A DNA stretch of 64,000 nt from Pseudoalteromonas arctica A 37-1-2 (lineage in GTDB: Bacteria > Pseudomonadota > Gammaproteobacteria > Enterobacterales > Alteromonadaceae). The notes below the pieces were generated by a model, which searched no databases, was not told where the DNA came from, and saw only the letters and a program-made list of their open reading frames with translations. Shown here piece after piece: positions 25,919-34,604 of this stretch; position 1 is the first letter of the stretch; every line of letters begins with the position of its first letter. The translations under genes and the position numbers were made by a program. The stretch is taken from positions 1,612,001-1,676,000 of the forward strand of contig NZ_CP011025.1 in the NCBI RefSeq assembly GCF_000238395.3, written 5' to 3'.

Positions 25919-28478
25919 CAGCTTGCTCCTCTTCAACTTCCATTACTGGAATACGGTTTTGTGTATTACGTTGCTCACGTTTTTCGGCTTCTGTAGCTGG
26001 GCGAATTTGGTTACGTTCTTGCACAAATAAAATGTTGTCATCGGTTTCGGGGCTGTTAACAAACTGGCGGAATCGTTTGGCTGCATCTGGGCTTTCAATC
26101 GCTTTTTTCCACTCACACGCATAGGTTTGTGTAATTAACTCCATTTGCGCTTCTAGCTCGTCGCAAATGCCTAAGCTGTCGTCAATGACTACGCTTTTGA
26201 GGTAGTCTAAACCGCCTTCAAGGTTTTCCATCCATACCGATGTACGCTGTAATTTGTCAGCCGTTTTAATGTAAAACATAATTACGCGGTCAATATATTT
26301 AATAAGTGTTGGCGTGTCTAAATCGGTCGCAAATAAATCAGCATGGCGAGGGCGCATACCGCCATTACCACAGACGTATAAGTTCCAGCCGTTTTCGGTG
26401 GCTATAATGCCAATATCTTTACTTTGTGCTTCGGCGCATTCGCGGGTACAACCCGATACCGCCATTTTAAATTTATGCGGCGCACGTAACCCTTTGTAGC
26501 GGTTTTCTATTTCTATTGCGTGTCCAACGCTATCTTGCACACCATAACGACACCACGTACTACCCACACACGATTTAACGGTTCTAAGAGACTTACCATA
26601 GGCATGACCTGTCTCAAATCCAGCTTCTATAAGTCGCTCCCAAATAACAGGAAGCTCTTCTAAGCGCGCACCAAATAAATCAATACGCTGACCGCCAGTG
26701 ACTTTACAGTACAGGTTAAAGTCTTTGGCTACTTGTCCAATTACAATGAGTTTGTCGGGCGTTATTTCGCCACCAGCAATACGGGGTACTACAGAGTACG
26801 AACCATCTTTTTGCATGTTTGCTAGGTATGTATCGTTAGTGTCTTGCAAGCCAACATGAGCGGGTTCTAAAATAAAGTCGTTCCATGTTGAAGCTAAAAT
26901 AGAGCCAATGGCAGGTTTACATATTTCACAGCCATGACCGCTGCCGTGTTTAGTTAGTAAGTCATCAAAGCTTTTAATGCTTTCTACTTTTACCATGTGC
27001 AGTAGTTCTTGGCGTGAATACGCAAAGTGCTCACATACATGGTTGTTTACTTCAACACCGCGACTTGCTAATTCGTTATCAACAACTGATTTTAATAACG
27101 CAGCACAACCGCCACAGCCGCTTGCTGCTTTAGTGCATGATTTTACCGAGGCTAAATCGCACGAGCCGCCATCAATTGCACCTACAATGTCGCCTTTACT
27201 CACATTGTGACACGAACAAATAGTGGCTGTGTCGGGTAGGGCACTGCCCGATAACGACGGTGCGCCGCCGCTGTCTGGTAAAATTAAACACTCAGGGTTT
27301 TCTGGTAAGTCCATGTCGTTAAGCATGTACTGTAATAAAGTATCGTAGTCGCTGGTATCGCCAACAAGTACAGCGCCCAGTAATTTATCGCCTTTTTCAC
27401 TTAGTATGATTTTTTTATAACAGCCGCGAATAGCATCTTGATATATAAGTTCTTTACAGCCTGGCGTTTTTGCGTGAGCGTCGCCAATTGAGCCTACTTC
27501 TACACCTAACAACTTAAGTTTAGTGCTCATATCGGCACCTAAAAACTCAAGCTCGCCACCACTTAATTGACTCGCTGCAACGCGCGCCATGTTGTAACCC
27601 GGTGCTACTAAGCCAAATAGTTTTTTGTCCCACAGGGCACATTCACCAATGGCTAAAATATCAGGATCTGATGTTTGGCATTGGTTATTAATAATAATAC
27701 CGCCGCGCTCACCCAGTTCTAAATCAGCAATTTTGCCAAGTTGGTCGTACGGGCGAATACCGGCAGAGAACAAAATCAGATCTGTTTCTAAAAATGACTC
27801 ATCCGAAAAATTTAATCTAAAGCGGCTCGTTTCGCCTTTTACTATTTCACTGGTTGCTTTTGATGTATGTACTGTTACGCCGAGTTTTTCTATTTTATTT
27901 TTTAGTAGCGTACCGCCTTGTCCATCAAGTTGAACAGCCATAAGTTGTGGTGCAAATTCAACTACGTGGGTATCAAGCCCTAGTTGCTTAATGGCGTTTG
28001 CGGCTTCAAGCCCTAATAAACCACCGCCAATAACAACACCGCTTTTACTTACAGCGGCACTGGCTTTTATTTGTTCTAAATCTTCTAATGTGCGATACAC
28101 CAAACAATGGGGTTGGTCGTTACCTTTTATAGGCGGCACAAACGGAAATGAACCTGTCGCGAGTATCAGTTTGTCGTACGGGTATTGCTCACCGGTTAAT
28201 GTGGTCACTATTTTTGCTGTTCTATCAATGCCTTCAACCCACTGGCTGGTATGCACATTAATATTGAGCTGTTTGTAGTTGTCGTGAGTGGTAAGTGCTA
28301 AATCGGCAGCTGTTTTGCCATCAAATACACTTGATAAGTACACGCGATCGTATGCAAGATTTGCTTCTCCGCAAAGTACAGTAATGTCTGCGTTGGCATC
28401 GCTTTGGCGCATTTGCTCAACAAAGTGGTGTCCGACCATACCATTACCAATAATGAGTATTTTTTGCGAGGTTTGCAT
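25905..28478 (-). CDS. nirB: Nitrite reductase (NADH) large subunit NirB
   Basis: An 857-residue assimilatory nitrite reductase that converts nitrite to ammonium with NADH. Order of domains: FAD/NAD(P)H oxidoreductase (residues 1-400; ILIIGNGMVGHHF and VVIGGGLLGLEAA), BFD [2Fe-2S] domain (CSCH and CGGC, about 420-470), then the nitrite/sulfite reductase half with siroheme/[4Fe-4S] ligands in CVGSTWCRYG and SGCTRECAEA. The start at 28478 follows AAGGAA; the frame extends upstream but would then include the leader terminator. Its first 400 residues are clearly paralogous to NasC. Confidence 0.93.
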   Translation of the reverse strand: MQTSQKILIIGNGMVGHHFVEQMRQSDANADITVLCGEANLAYDRVYLSSVFDGKTAADLALTTHDNYKQLNINVHTSQWVEGIDRTAKIVTTLTGEQYPYDKLILATGSFPFVPPIKGNDQPHCLVYRTLEDLEQIKASAAVSKSGVVIGGGLLGLEAANAIKQLGLDTHVVEFAPQLMAVQLDGQGGTLLKNKIEKLGVTVHTSKATSEIVKGETSRFRLNFSDESFLETDLILFSAGIRPYDQLGKIADLELGERGGIIINNQCQTSDPDILAIGECALWDKKLFGLVAPGYNMARVAASQLSGGELEFLGADMSTKLKLLGVEVGSIGDAHAKTPGCKELIYQDAIRGCYKKIILSEKGDKLLGAVLVGDTSDYDTLLQYMLNDMDLPENPECLILPDSGGAPSLSGSALPDTATICSCHNVSKGDIVGAIDGGSCDLASVKSCTKAASGCGGCAALLKSVVDNELASRGVEVNNHVCEHFAYSRQELLHMVKVESIKSFDDLLTKHGSGHGCEICKPAIGSILASTWNDFILEPAHVGLQDTNDTYLANMQKDGSYSVVPRIAGGEITPDKLIVIGQVAKDFNLYCKVTGGQRIDLFGARLEELPVIWERLIEAGFETGHAYGKSLRTVKSCVGSTWCRYGVQDSVGHAIEIENRYKGLRAPHKFKMAVSGCTRECAEAQSKDIGIIATENGWNLYVCGNGGMRPRHADLFATDLDTPTLIKYIDRVIMFYIKTADKLQRTSVWMENLEGGLDYLKSVVIDDSLGICDELEAQMELITQTYACEWKKAIESPDAAKRFRQFVNSPETDDNILFVQERNQIRPATEAEKREQRNTQNRIPVMEVEEEQADVLA

Positions 28479-28514
28479 AGGGCATTCCTTAAAGTGACGG
28501 TTTAAATACAATTC

Positions 28515-28564
28515 ACAAAAAAGCCCGCCACAAATACGCAATATGCATAACTGTGTGCGGGCTT
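28515..28564 (-). terminator. Intrinsic terminator inside the nirB leader (attenuator)
   Basis: On the minus strand AAGCCCGC (28564-28557) pairs with GCGGGCTT (28528-28521) and is followed by a T-run, 37 bases before the nirB ATG. A terminator in a 5' leader implies control by antitermination. NasR, encoded nearby, is the obvious factor. A second AAGCCCG at 28632-28626 could compete for the same partner arm. I could not identify clear ANTAR-type hexaloops. Confidence 0.75.
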
Positions 28565-28646
28565 CTTTGCCGATGGTTGCTAATAGCAATTGTGCTCACA
28601 ACCTAAATTTTTGCCGTAAGTAAAACGGGCTTGTTAATAGAATGTT

Positions 28647-28663
28647 TGCAAAAATACAGCCAG
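28647..28663 (-). promoter_or_regulatory. Sigma-54 promoter of nirB-nirD-cobA
   Basis: On the minus strand CTGGCTGTATTTTTGCA has GG-N10-GC spacing and consensus CTGGC and TTGCA blocks. The start point would be near 28636, giving a leader of about 158 nt that includes the terminator. Confidence 0.65.
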
Positions 28664-28748
28664 TTTTTTAAGTTATTGTTTAAATAGTATTTAATGTATT
28701 TTTAGAGTGAGGATAAAACCCGTTTTGTTATATGTTGGTGCGCGCCTA

Positions 28749-28763
28749 GCACTAAGAGGGTGC
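28749..28763. promoter_or_regulatory. NtrC-binding site between nirB and the PNPOx fusion gene
   Basis: GCACTAAGAGGGTGC matches GCAC-N7-GTGC exactly and lies about 100 bp upstream of the nirB sigma-54 element, a normal enhancer distance. An adjoining GTGC at 28738 extends the repeated pattern. Confidence 0.6.
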
Positions 28764-28801
28764 AAGTATTGTCATTATTTTGTGCATTATCAGTCAATAA
28801 A

Positions 28802-28822
28802 ACACTCATTATCATTGAGTGT
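28802..28822. promoter_or_regulatory. Inverted repeat, possible operator of the PNPOx fusion gene
   Basis: ACACTCA-N7-TGAGTGT is a perfect 7-bp dyad about 50 bp before the ATG at 28873. The binding protein is unknown. Confidence 0.35.
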
Positions 28823-28872
28823 GTATTGAGTTAAATTTAGCCCATAAAATACGCACACTAATTACGAGCAAA

Positions 28873-31023
28873 ATGATAAATACAAACTCAATAGATGCTT
28901 CACCTTTTCACGAAGGCGAGCTGGCAATACAAGACAAACTCGGTAAACGAGAAATAATGGAAACATTTGGTAAACGTGCCGTGCGCTCATTTATGCCAAA
29001 GCAACATCAAGCCTTTTTTGAGCAGTTACCATTTGTGGTTGCAGGCAGTGTTGATGAAAATGCCGATGTGTGGGTATCTATTGTTTCAGGGCAGTCAGGC
29101 TTTTTAAGCGCCCCCACACCCACGTCGTTATTAATGACCCACGCGGTTGATAAAAACGACCCCTTACATGGCACGTTAAATATTGCCGGCTCGCCAATTG
29201 GTTTGTTAGGCATTGAGCTAAGCACACGTAGGCGTAACCGTCTAAATGTGCGCGTAGGTGAGGTAATTGACGATAATCAGGTGAGTTTTAATGTTGATCA
29301 ATCCTTTGGAAATTGCCCACAGTATATTCAAACGCGCGACTTAACGTTTAATAGAGATCCTTTAGTTAAAAGTAGTGCAGTACAAAAAGTTGAATTTAAT
29401 ACACTTGATAACGCAGCCAGTATGTTAATTGACACAACCGATACATTTTTTGTATCGAGTTTTATAACCGCTAAAAACAATCCAAAAATTGAAGGGGTTG
29501 ATGTTTCTCACCGTGGTGGGTTGCCGGGCTTTGTAAAGCGCGAAGGCAACACATTAACGATTCCTGATTACGCAGGTAACAATTTTTTTAATACCTTGGG
29601 TAACTTTTTATTAAACCCAAAAGCAGGTTTGTTATTTCCTGATTTTGACACCGGCAATGTATTAATGCTTACCGGCAGCGTTGAGATTTTATGGGACGGG
29701 CACCCAGCGCTTGAAGGCTTTATTGGCGCAGACCGAGGCTGGAAATTTACCCTCACTAAAGGAATGTGGCTTAAAAACTTACTCCCGTTTAGTGCTAAAT
29801 TTGATGCTTATTCCCCTAACACTAAAATGACGGGCACGTGGCTTGAGGCTGATAAAAACAAACAAGCCGAAAAACTAAAACATACTTGGCAGCCTTTAAA
29901 AGTAACTAAAATAATTAAAGAAAGTAATGTAATTACCTCCTTTTATTTAGAAGGGCATAACAATACAACCTTGTTACCGTTTAAAGCTGGGCAGCATTTA
30001 ACTGTACAAATACCATGTAAAAATAGTAGCAATAACAGTAATAGCAAACCTGTTATTAGAACCTACACCGTGTCATCAAGCCCTCATGAACTATTTTATC
30101 GGTTATCTATTAAAAAAGAACTCAGTGGCGAGGTGTCTAACTACTTTCATAATAACGTAAATGTAGGCGACGTTATTTTAGCTAAATACCCACAAGGGCA
30201 GTTTTTTATTGACCCAACTAGTACCAAACCAGCGGTACTAATTGGTGGCGGAATAGGTATTACACCTATGATCTCAATGGCTAAACATATTGCACACGAA
30301 GGGTTAAGAACCCGCTATACACGCCCTTTGCATATTTTTCACAGTGCTAAAAATAAACAGCAGCGTGCGTTTTATAACGAGCTAAAAACACTTGCAGATA
30401 CGAGTGTCGGGGCAATTGATTACTACTCACTTTTATCGCAGCCTGAGCTTGATGAAAAGCAAGGCAATGGCTCTAATTTAAAAAATGAGAGCTTTAACTT
30501 AAAAGACGAAAGCTTTAATTTAAAAGGGCGCATAAATGCGGATGTGTTTAGGTATTATTTACCACTTGATGATTACGAGTTCTTTTTATGTGGACCTGCT
30601 GCGTTTATGCAGCACGTATATAACGAACTGTTATTGCTCGGTGTGCAGGATAAAAACATATTTGCTGAAGCATTTGGACCCTCCAGTATTAAGCGCAAAG
30701 TGCTTAACACAAACGAAGCACCTAATAAAAGCAAAGAGATTAGCGTAGAAGAAGCAGACAACACTGTAATTAAATTTAGTAAATCGGGCTTTGAACAGCG
30801 TTGGAATAAAGGCGATAACACTATACTTAATGTAGCCGAATCTCATGGTTTAGAACCTGAGTTTGGCTGTCGAAACGGCAGCTGCGGCAGTTGCGCTGTA
30901 AAAATAAACGCAGGCGCTGTGGTTTATCGCAATAACGTAAGTTACCCAGTAGAGACAGAGCAGGCGCTAATTTGCTGCGCCGTACCTGCTAAAGGCGTTG
31001 AGGAGCTTGATTTAGAGTTGTAG
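28873..31023 (+). CDS. PNPOx-like flavoprotein fused to ferredoxin reductase and [2Fe-2S] ferredoxin
   Basis: A 716-residue three-part protein. Residues about 30-330 resemble a pyridoxamine-5'-phosphate-oxidase-like FMN split barrel. Residues about 340-600 form an FAD/NAD(P)H reductase (RTYTVSSSP for FAD, IGGGIGITPMISM for NAD(P)H). Residues about 630-716 are a plant-type ferredoxin with CRNGSCGSC (C666, C671, C674) and a final cysteine near 703. ATG 28873 is chosen as the first ATG of the frame with good domain fit. It is divergent from nirB and shares an NtrC site, so a role in reducing or detoxifying a nitrogen oxide is plausible, but this is inference. Confidence 0.8.
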   Translation: MINTNSIDASPFHEGELAIQDKLGKREIMETFGKRAVRSFMPKQHQAFFEQLPFVVAGSVDENADVWVSIVSGQSGFLSAPTPTSLLMTHAVDKNDPLHGTLNIAGSPIGLLGIELSTRRRNRLNVRVGEVIDDNQVSFNVDQSFGNCPQYIQTRDLTFNRDPLVKSSAVQKVEFNTLDNAASMLIDTTDTFFVSSFITAKNNPKIEGVDVSHRGGLPGFVKREGNTLTIPDYAGNNFFNTLGNFLLNPKAGLLFPDFDTGNVLMLTGSVEILWDGHPALEGFIGADRGWKFTLTKGMWLKNLLPFSAKFDAYSPNTKMTGTWLEADKNKQAEKLKHTWQPLKVTKIIKESNVITSFYLEGHNNTTLLPFKAGQHLTVQIPCKNSSNNSNSKPVIRTYTVSSSPHELFYRLSIKKELSGEVSNYFHNNVNVGDVILAKYPQGQFFIDPTSTKPAVLIGGGIGITPMISMAKHIAHEGLRTRYTRPLHIFHSAKNKQQRAFYNELKTLADTSVGAIDYYSLLSQPELDEKQGNGSNLKNESFNLKDESFNLKGRINADVFRYYLPLDDYEFFLCGPAAFMQHVYNELLLLGVQDKNIFAEAFGPSSIKRKVLNTNEAPNKSKEISVEEADNTVIKFSKSGFEQRWNKGDNTILNVAESHGLEPEFGCRNGSCGSCAVKINAGAVVYRNNVSYPVETEQALICCAVPAKGVEELDLEL
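30470..30532 (+). repeat. 21-bp tandem repeat (three units) in the fusion gene
   Basis: Three 21-bp units encode S-(F)-N-L-K-x-E/R heptads between the NAD(P)H-binding part of the reductase domain and its C-terminal strand. The frame is kept, so it changes only loop length. Confidence 0.75.
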
Positions 31024-31219
31024 TGTTTTGAAACAAAGTATTAAACTTTAATTTAGTGTAAACTGAAAAGCTTGAGAGGCAAAAGTATTGGGGCCGCTTA
31101 ACGTTATTAAGAGATATGTGGGTAAGCTCACTTAACGGTAGTTAAGCCTGAAATTGTTTTTTATTAATAATAGGCACAAAGGTGGAAGGTAAGTTGCCTT
31201 CCAACCTGATATGTAAACT

Positions 31220-31621
31220 TTACCTGAGGTATTTATTTATTAATATGTGAAACAGCGGCACACCTAATGTAAGTATAAGTCCCATGGACATGCCTGCTAT
31301 GAGACAAGCTGCACTCCAAAATGACCACTTTTTCTGAACAGCTTGAAAGTGTTCAATATTATCCCATCTTTTATTTTGCCATGCCCATTCTCGTCCTTTA
31401 AAACCTAAGACAAATGCCATGATAAAACCAAGATAAGGAACAAGAACAAGTGCGCCAATCCATGTCCGGTTATGTATTGCCCACGCCCAATTAAATAAAA
31501 AGGCGCCCCAGCTCCATCCTTTTATACCTTCTGGTAGCTTATGGCCCTTTCCCATGCCTGAAGTGTTGGCATCACTCTTTATGTTTTTACCAGATTTGGC
31601 GTTTGAACGTTTTTTACTCAC
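31220..31621 (-). CDS. DUF2628-like small membrane protein
   Basis: A 133-residue protein with a lysine-rich cytoplasmic N-terminus (about 35 residues) and three hydrophobic segments. The blocks GWSWGAFLFNWAWAI, GFIMAFVLGFKGREWAW and WDNIEHFQAVQKKW are typical of the DUF2628 group of bacterial membrane proteins. The function is unknown. It starts with GTG preceded by GGAGAG. It stands alone between the ferredoxin fusion and the GST gene. Confidence 0.6.
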   Translation of the reverse strand: MSKKRSNAKSGKNIKSDANTSGMGKGHKLPEGIKGWSWGAFLFNWAWAIHNRTWIGALVLVPYLGFIMAFVLGFKGREWAWQNKRWDNIEHFQAVQKKWSFWSAACLIAGMSMGLILTLGVPLFHILINKYLR

Positions 31622-31996
31622 TTACTCTCTCCTTGAATATATACAATAGTCCTGTAAATTAAATCATTTTTAATTTGTTATTAAAAAATAATAACTTGAA
31701 TCCTATTTGCATTCAATAGTTTACTGTATTTTATGCAGGAAATGATAAAGAGTTTTTCTTTGTCACTATTACTTATTTACACTGTTTCAAAATCATATTT
31801 ATGTGTAATTGCTTTACCAGAAAGTATTTTCCTTGTTTTATATAAAAATGTCTGCACATTTTAAGAAACCATTCGCAGGATATATTTTAACTTATTGTAA
31901 AATAAAAATATTATTCACTAAATTCAGATTTCACTTAAACAAACACAAAAAAAGAGGCTTAATAGCCTCTTATAAAACAGTATTAAAAACTTAAAA
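31622..31996. other. AT-rich intergenic region
   Basis: This 375-base stretch holds the promoter side of the DUF2628 gene and the GST terminator. A 61-codon frame on the plus strand runs through the terminator and has no ribosome site or family likeness. Nothing else is seen. Confidence 0.5.
31946..31972 (-). terminator. Terminator after the GST gene
   Basis: On the minus strand AAGAGGC-TATTAA-GCCTCTT is followed by a run of T and lies 25 bp past the GST stop. Confidence 0.8.
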
Positions 31997-32620
31997 CTAA
32001 GCTAGTAAACCCGCTTTTTTTTCAGGCATTGCTATAAAACCATCAAGTTTACGAACGTTGTTTAGCCATCTTAAAATATTGGGATATTGCTCAAGTGATA
32101 CGCCACCCTCTGGTGCGTGTGCTATGTATGAAAAGTTGGCAATGTCGGCAATAGTAGGCTGAGTGCCTACTAAGTACTCGCGATTTTGTAAATACGCATC
32201 CATTGTTTTAAATAATGTGTGGGCAATGTTTATCGCGTTTTGATGATCAAGCTCTGCGCCAAATACAGTGACTAAACGAGCTGCACACGGACCTGAAGCC
32301 ACAAGCCCTGCAGCAACGCTCAACCAGCGCTGAATGTGCGCTTGAACAGTAATATCTTCTGGGTACCAGGTTCTGTTAGCATCAAATTTTTGTGCCAAAT
32401 ACAGCAAAATAGCGTTTGAATCATTAATAACGTCATCGTTATGTTTAAGTACCGGTACTTGTCCAAAAATATTCATTTTTAAAAAGTCAGCTTGTTTTTG
32501 TTCGCCGTTTTGCAGTGCAACATCAACCATATTTACATCAAGATTTAAAAGCGATGTAAATAGCTCTGCACGATGTGAATGACCAGATAAAGTAAAACGG
32601 TATAGCGTTAGGTTGCTCAT
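31997..32620 (-). CDS. Glutathione S-transferase family protein
   Basis: A 207-residue GST. The N-terminal thioredoxin-like domain includes FGQVPVLKHNDDVINDSNAI, with the cis-proline and the glutathione-binding D-S pair. The C-terminal helical domain contains the N-capping motif PTIADIANFS. The N-terminal catalytic position reads TLSGHSHR, so a serine is likely. It is divergent from a LysR gene with about 115 bp between, suggesting control by that regulator. The substrate is unknown. Confidence 0.85.
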   Translation of the reverse strand: MSNLTLYRFTLSGHSHRAELFTSLLNLDVNMVDVALQNGEQKQADFLKMNIFGQVPVLKHNDDVINDSNAILLYLAQKFDANRTWYPEDITVQAHIQRWLSVAAGLVASGPCAARLVTVFGAELDHQNAINIAHTLFKTMDAYLQNREYLVGTQPTIADIANFSYIAHAPEGGVSLEQYPNILRWLNNVRKLDGFIAMPEKKAGLLA

Positions 32621-32737
32621 GGGTTATCCTGTTTTTTAATTTTGAATAGTGATTTTTAATAACGCTATTCTTTCACTATTATCAGTATTGAAAAACCGAG
32701 CTAGTAAGGAATTAATGTCAATGCTATATTGACAATC

Positions 32738-33655
32738 ATGGATACTATTATTGGCATTAAAACAATCATAGCGGTTGTTGAAACAGGTTCTTTTACAGCC
32801 GCAGGCGACAGACTAGGGCTTTCAAAGGCACTGGTCAGTAAGTACGTGGGCATTGTAGAGCAAGACTTAGGGGTTAGATTATTTAACCGCTCCACGCGCA
32901 GAATTTCGATTACCGAAGCGGGGCAAAGTTATTACGCAAGCGTAGTGCCTGTAATTGAAAGCTACAGCGAAATGCTCGATAACTTATCGGGTCAAACAGC
33001 GCTTGCTAGCGGCAAACTTCGGGTGAGTGCGCCGGTGTCTTTTGGCGAATCAAATCTTGCGCCGTTAATGCCTGAATTACTGAGCCGTTATCCTGATTTA
33101 AGTATTGATTTAGTGCTTTCAGACAAAACAATTGATTTGCTAGAAGAGGGGGTTGATTTAGCAATTAGAATTGGCAGTGTGTCTGACTCTAATTTAATCG
33201 CGAGGCAAATTACCAGTTACCCTTTAATTTTATGTGCATCAGCAGATTATATTCAGCGTTTTGGCGCACCAGCGAGTGTTGACGAGCTTGAGCAACATGC
33301 TACGGTGATTGATAGCAACTTTAAAATAGGTCGCCATTGGCCTCTAGTTTCACCAAGTGGTGAGGCATTAACGGCAAGCGTAAACTCGCGTGTTTCGGTT
33401 AATAATCCACAAGCTGTAAAAGAGGTGGTTGTAGCGGGTGGCGGTATTGGCTTAATTCCTGAAATAGTGGTGAGAGACGATATTGCATCGGGTAAGCTTG
33501 TACAGGTTATGCAAGGTTATAAAACCTTTGAGTTTGGTTTATTTGCTATTTATCCGCATAGAAAGTTTGTGGCACAAAAGGTTACGTCGTTTATTCATTT
33601 TTTATTTGAAAAGTTTGAAGCTAAGCCAAAAACAAAAAAGCCTAAAATCAGTTAA
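32738..33655 (+). CDS. LysR-family regulator divergent to GST
   Basis: A 305-residue LysR-type regulator with the helix-turn-helix TGSFTAAGDRLGLSKALVSK near residues 17-36 and an effector domain that opens GKLRVSAPVSFGE. The ATG at 32738 is used; a TTG three codons earlier is possible and no clear ribosome site helps to decide. The stop codon lies in the loop of a bidirectional terminator. It probably controls the divergent GST gene. Confidence 0.85.
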   Translation: MDTIIGIKTIIAVVETGSFTAAGDRLGLSKALVSKYVGIVEQDLGVRLFNRSTRRISITEAGQSYYASVVPVIESYSEMLDNLSGQTALASGKLRVSAPVSFGESNLAPLMPELLSRYPDLSIDLVLSDKTIDLLEEGVDLAIRIGSVSDSNLIARQITSYPLILCASADYIQRFGAPASVDELEQHATVIDSNFKIGRHWPLVSPSGEALTASVNSRVSVNNPQAVKEVVVAGGGIGLIPEIVVRDDIASGKLVQVMQGYKTFEFGLFAIYPHRKFVAQKVTSFIHFLFEKFEAKPKTKKPKIS

Positions 33656-33672
33656 GTGATTTTAGGCCTTTT
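33640..33672. terminator. Bidirectional terminator between LysR and usp genes
   Basis: GCCTAAAATCA-GTTAAG-TGATTTTAGGC is an 11-bp perfect stem with T-rich flanks on both strands. The LysR stop codon is in its loop. Confidence 0.85.
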
Positions 33673-33742
33673 AAAGTAGGTCATTAAAATATCATTTAAA
33701 ACAGGTGCTTACTTTAAAGTGGTGCTTACTTAAAACAACTAC

Positions 33743-34594
33743 TTACTTTAATATAATAACTGGCACATCGTTGTTTTCGAGCATTTTAATGGTATTACTG
33801 CCCACAAAAAACTGCCTTAACTTAGAGTGCCCAAAAGCCCCCATAACAATCAAATCAATGTTATTTTGCTCTTTGTATTGCATTAACGAGTCGAAAATAT
33901 TGCCCTCTAAAAAGCTTGCAGACACTTCAAAACCCATACTACTGAGTTTAAATTGAGCGTTAAGAAACTTCTCTTCTAAGTTCTTCTCATTATTATTAAT
34001 ACTCACTAAATGACAATGAAGCCCATGTAATAAACCGCCATCAATAACTTGTTGCAGTGCTTTGTCGGCTGTTTCGCGACCATCGTACGCAATCATAAAT
34101 GATTTAGGCTGCTTAAACTTTTTAGAAATAAGCAATATTGGTTGCGAGGCGCTACGCACGAGCGTTTCGATGTGTGAACCAAGTGCATTTAAATCAACAC
34201 GATGATCAACACCATTTCGACCAATAACGATTAAGCGAGTATCATCTTTAAAATCAATAATAGCGTCGATTACATCACCGTGACGTTTAATTAATTCATA
34301 GTTTTGAATATGAGCAATTTTTGCTTTTACAGCAACCGAGTCGAGTAATTCATCTGCTAGTTTTAAAGAAATTTTACTACGGTGTTCATCGAGTTTTGTC
34401 ATTTCTTCAAGCAAAGCCGATTGAGCACCTAAACCAATCGTACCGGTGTAGTTACCTACATTAGTTTGTTGTATTTTTTCAAGCATATGTATAAAGCTAA
34501 TTGGTTTATTTAGCTTTTTTGAAGCCCAAATAGCAGCTTCGGTTACAGCGTGTGTAATGACAGAGCCATCGATACAGGTAATTATTTTTTTCAT
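33743..34594 (-). CDS. Tandem universal stress protein
   Basis: A 283-residue protein with two UspA domains. Domain 1 begins MKKIITCIDGS and domain 2 near residue 155 (SFMIAYDGRETADKALQ). The second ends with the ATP-binding pattern VMGAFGHSKLRQFFVGSNT. ATG 34594 has an AAGGAG site and lies 10 bp after the SulP gene, so the two form an operon. Usp proteins of this type often accompany SulP anion transporters and may regulate them. Confidence 0.85.
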   Translation of the reverse strand: MKKIITCIDGSVITHAVTEAAIWASKKLNKPISFIHMLEKIQQTNVGNYTGTIGLGAQSALLEEMTKLDEHRSKISLKLADELLDSVAVKAKIAHIQNYELIKRHGDVIDAIIDFKDDTRLIVIGRNGVDHRVDLNALGSHIETLVRSASQPILLISKKFKQPKSFMIAYDGRETADKALQQVIDGGLLHGLHCHLVSINNNEKNLEEKFLNAQFKLSSMGFEVSASFLEGNIFDSLMQYKEQNNIDLIVMGAFGHSKLRQFFVGSNTIKMLENNDVPVIILK

Positions 34595-34604
34595 TACATT
34601 CTCC

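Noticed and set aside
28479..28589. Longer N-terminus for nirB
   Set aside because: It would translate the leader terminator. ATG 28478 has AAGGAA and the usual first residues.
28735..28751. Plus-strand sigma-54-like TTGG...GC with GG-N10-GC spacing
   Set aside because: It overlaps the NtrC dyads at 28738-28763 and mismatches the consensus at three positions. The spacing is better explained by the repeated GTGC/GCAC half-sites.
30573..30846. Overlapping minus-strand frames under the ferredoxin domain
   Set aside because: They are antisense to conserved reductase and ferredoxin motifs and have no ribosome sites.
31809..31994. 61-codon plus-strand frame between DUF2628 and GST genes
   Set aside because: It runs through the GST terminator, has no ribosome site and has a composition expected of random AT-rich DNA.
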